Notes under the pieces: generated by a model
What the model was told of the DNA's origin: nothing
Seen by the model: only the letters and a program-made list of their open reading frames with translations
Databases searched by the model: none
Shown: positions 14,352 to 14,932 of the stretch, piece by piece
How positions within the stretch are numbered: position 1 is the first letter of the stretch
Layout: each line of letters opens with the position of its first letter
Translations under genes and position numbers: made by a program
NCBI GenBank assembly: GCA_024699005.1
Contig: JAILQN010000248.1
Location: 1-14,932 of the forward strand
Direction of reading: 5' to 3'
Source of the DNA: Clostridia bacterium
GTDB lineage: Bacteria > Bacillota_A > Clostridia > Oscillospirales > Acutalibacteraceae
Length of the DNA: 14,932 nucleotides

Positions 14352-14932
14352 TTGCGCTTAAGGTTGAACAGCAGTAAAATAACTACCGCCCCGTAAGATG
14401 TCAGAATACCTACGGGGCGGTGAAACGTCAACAGCTATTTCCCTGTACGGCGCAATGTGTAAGTGCGTTAAAGACTGAACAACAGTAAAAATAACAATTC
14501 TCCCAGCTTTTCGTAAACCGTAAAAAAATCTGCCGCCCCGTCAGCATGCCAACGGGGCGGTGAAACGTCAGCGGCTATTTCCCGGTCCGGCGCAATGTGT
14601 AAGTGCGTTAAAGACTGAACAACAGTAAAAATAACAAATCTCCCAGCTTTTCGTAAACCGTAAAAAATCTGCCGCCCCGTCAGCATGCCAACGGAGCGGC
14701 GAAACGTCAACAGCTATTTCCCTGTACAGCGCAATGTGTAATAGCGTTAAAGACTGAACAACAGTAAAAATAACAAATCTCCCAGCTTTTCGTAAACCGT
14801 AAAAAAATCTGCCGCCCCGTCAGCATGCCAACGGAGCGGCGAAACGTCAACAGCTATTTCCCTGTACAGCGCAATGTGTAATAGCGTTAAAGACTGAACA
14901 ACAGTAAAAATAACAAATCTCCCAGCTTTTCG
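14342..14932. repeat. Tandem array of ~140-bp direct repeats running off the window
   Basis: This gene-free stretch holds a direct-repeat array. Using CGCAATGTGT as anchor, units end at 14460, 14600, 14739 and 14879, giving periods of 140, 139 and 140, with a partial unit to 14932. The first, diverged unit (14342-14460) lacks about 35 bases (the part holding CTCCCAGCTTTTCG). Each unit carries the motifs TGAACAACAGTAAAA, CTCCCAGCTTTTCG, a GC-rich hairpin and GAAACGTCA. Unit-to-unit differences are few: 14662-14792 and 14802-14932 are identical (131 bp). No reading frame stays convincing through the array. Function unknown. Confidence 0.95.
14522..14560 (-). terminator. Terminator-like hairpin repeated in each array unit (minus-strand sense)
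   Basis: CCGCCCCGT (14533-14541) pairs with ACGGGGCGG (14552-14560) around a 10-base loop. Read on the minus strand the stem is followed by CAGATTTTTTT, as in an intrinsic terminator; the plus-strand side has no T-run. Equivalent hairpins lie at 14386-14420 (10-bp stem with altered loop), 14672-14699 and 14812-14839. In the last two a G-to-A change leaves a U-G wobble in minus-strand RNA but a C/A mismatch in plus-strand RNA. This would suit a convergent gene beyond the right edge. Confidence 0.5.

Noticed and set aside
14201..14710. Small minus-strand open frames through the repeat array
   Set aside because: Frames at 14431-14201 and 14710-14468 follow repeat periodicity or gene antisense sequence, with no ribosome binding site and no conserved product.
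14342..14932. Possible CRISPR array
   Set aside because: Repeat units are about 140 bp, directly adjoining and nearly identical throughout, with no short repeats separated by unique spacers and no cas gene.

Overview
This window looks like a fragment of a Clostridia (Bacillota) genome, most likely an uncultured gut Oscillospirales/Ruminococcaceae-type organism. The grounds are strong AAGGAGG-type ribosome binding sites, GC-rich genes with clostridial-looking products (AlaA-type aminotransferase, GH3, GH16, DUF2975, AraC regulators), and intergenic repeats of a kind common in that group. The taxonomic call is inference. The left end cuts a gene. The right end stops inside a tandem repeat, which suggests a contig broken at a repeat. 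No rRNA, tRNA, transposase, integrase or CRISPR array was seen.

Layout, left to right. (1) 2-508 (+) is the C-terminal part of an AlaA-like alanine aminotransferase, which converges on a minus-strand pair, GH3 beta-glucosidase (3674-1245) and thiamine pyrophosphokinase (1248-613), joined by an ATGA overlap. (2) A divergent promoter region at about 3675-3895 leads right to an AT-rich (about 30% GC) 111-codon gene of unknown function. An AraC-family regulator follows, coupled by ATGA to a secreted LCAT-like alpha/beta hydrolase. A DUF2975 membrane protein comes next. (3) A bidirectional terminator separates DUF2975 from a convergent minus-strand block: Lipase_3-type lipase (11517-10117), coupled by ATGA to a GH16 glucanase-type enzyme (10120-9206), then L-ribulokinase AraB (9085-7427). 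(4) From 11699 rightward runs an 880-residue protein with about five N-terminal membrane segments fused to a GH141-like right-handed beta-helix. (5) 14324-14932 is non-coding: heptad repeats, then an array of about 140-bp direct repeats.

Functional theme. GH3, GH16, the GH141-like protein and AraB fit use of plant or yeast polysaccharides and arabinose; two unrelated lipase-type hydrolases sit among them. This is not a classical sugar-utilization operon: there is no sugar transporter, no araA/araD and no SusC/D-like pair. The three coupled gene pairs join proteins with no obvious shared pathway.

The most distinctive signal is non-coding. Three elements (513-645, 9127-9195, 14324-14351) have different sequences but the same design: runs of 7-bp units, arranged as inverted arms in the first two. 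A fourth, different hairpin repeat lies at 7329-7372. Each begins within about 11 bp of a stop codon or inside the final codons of a gene. In three genes (TPK, DUF2975, GH141-like) the last 5-12 residues and the stop codon are encoded by the repeat itself.
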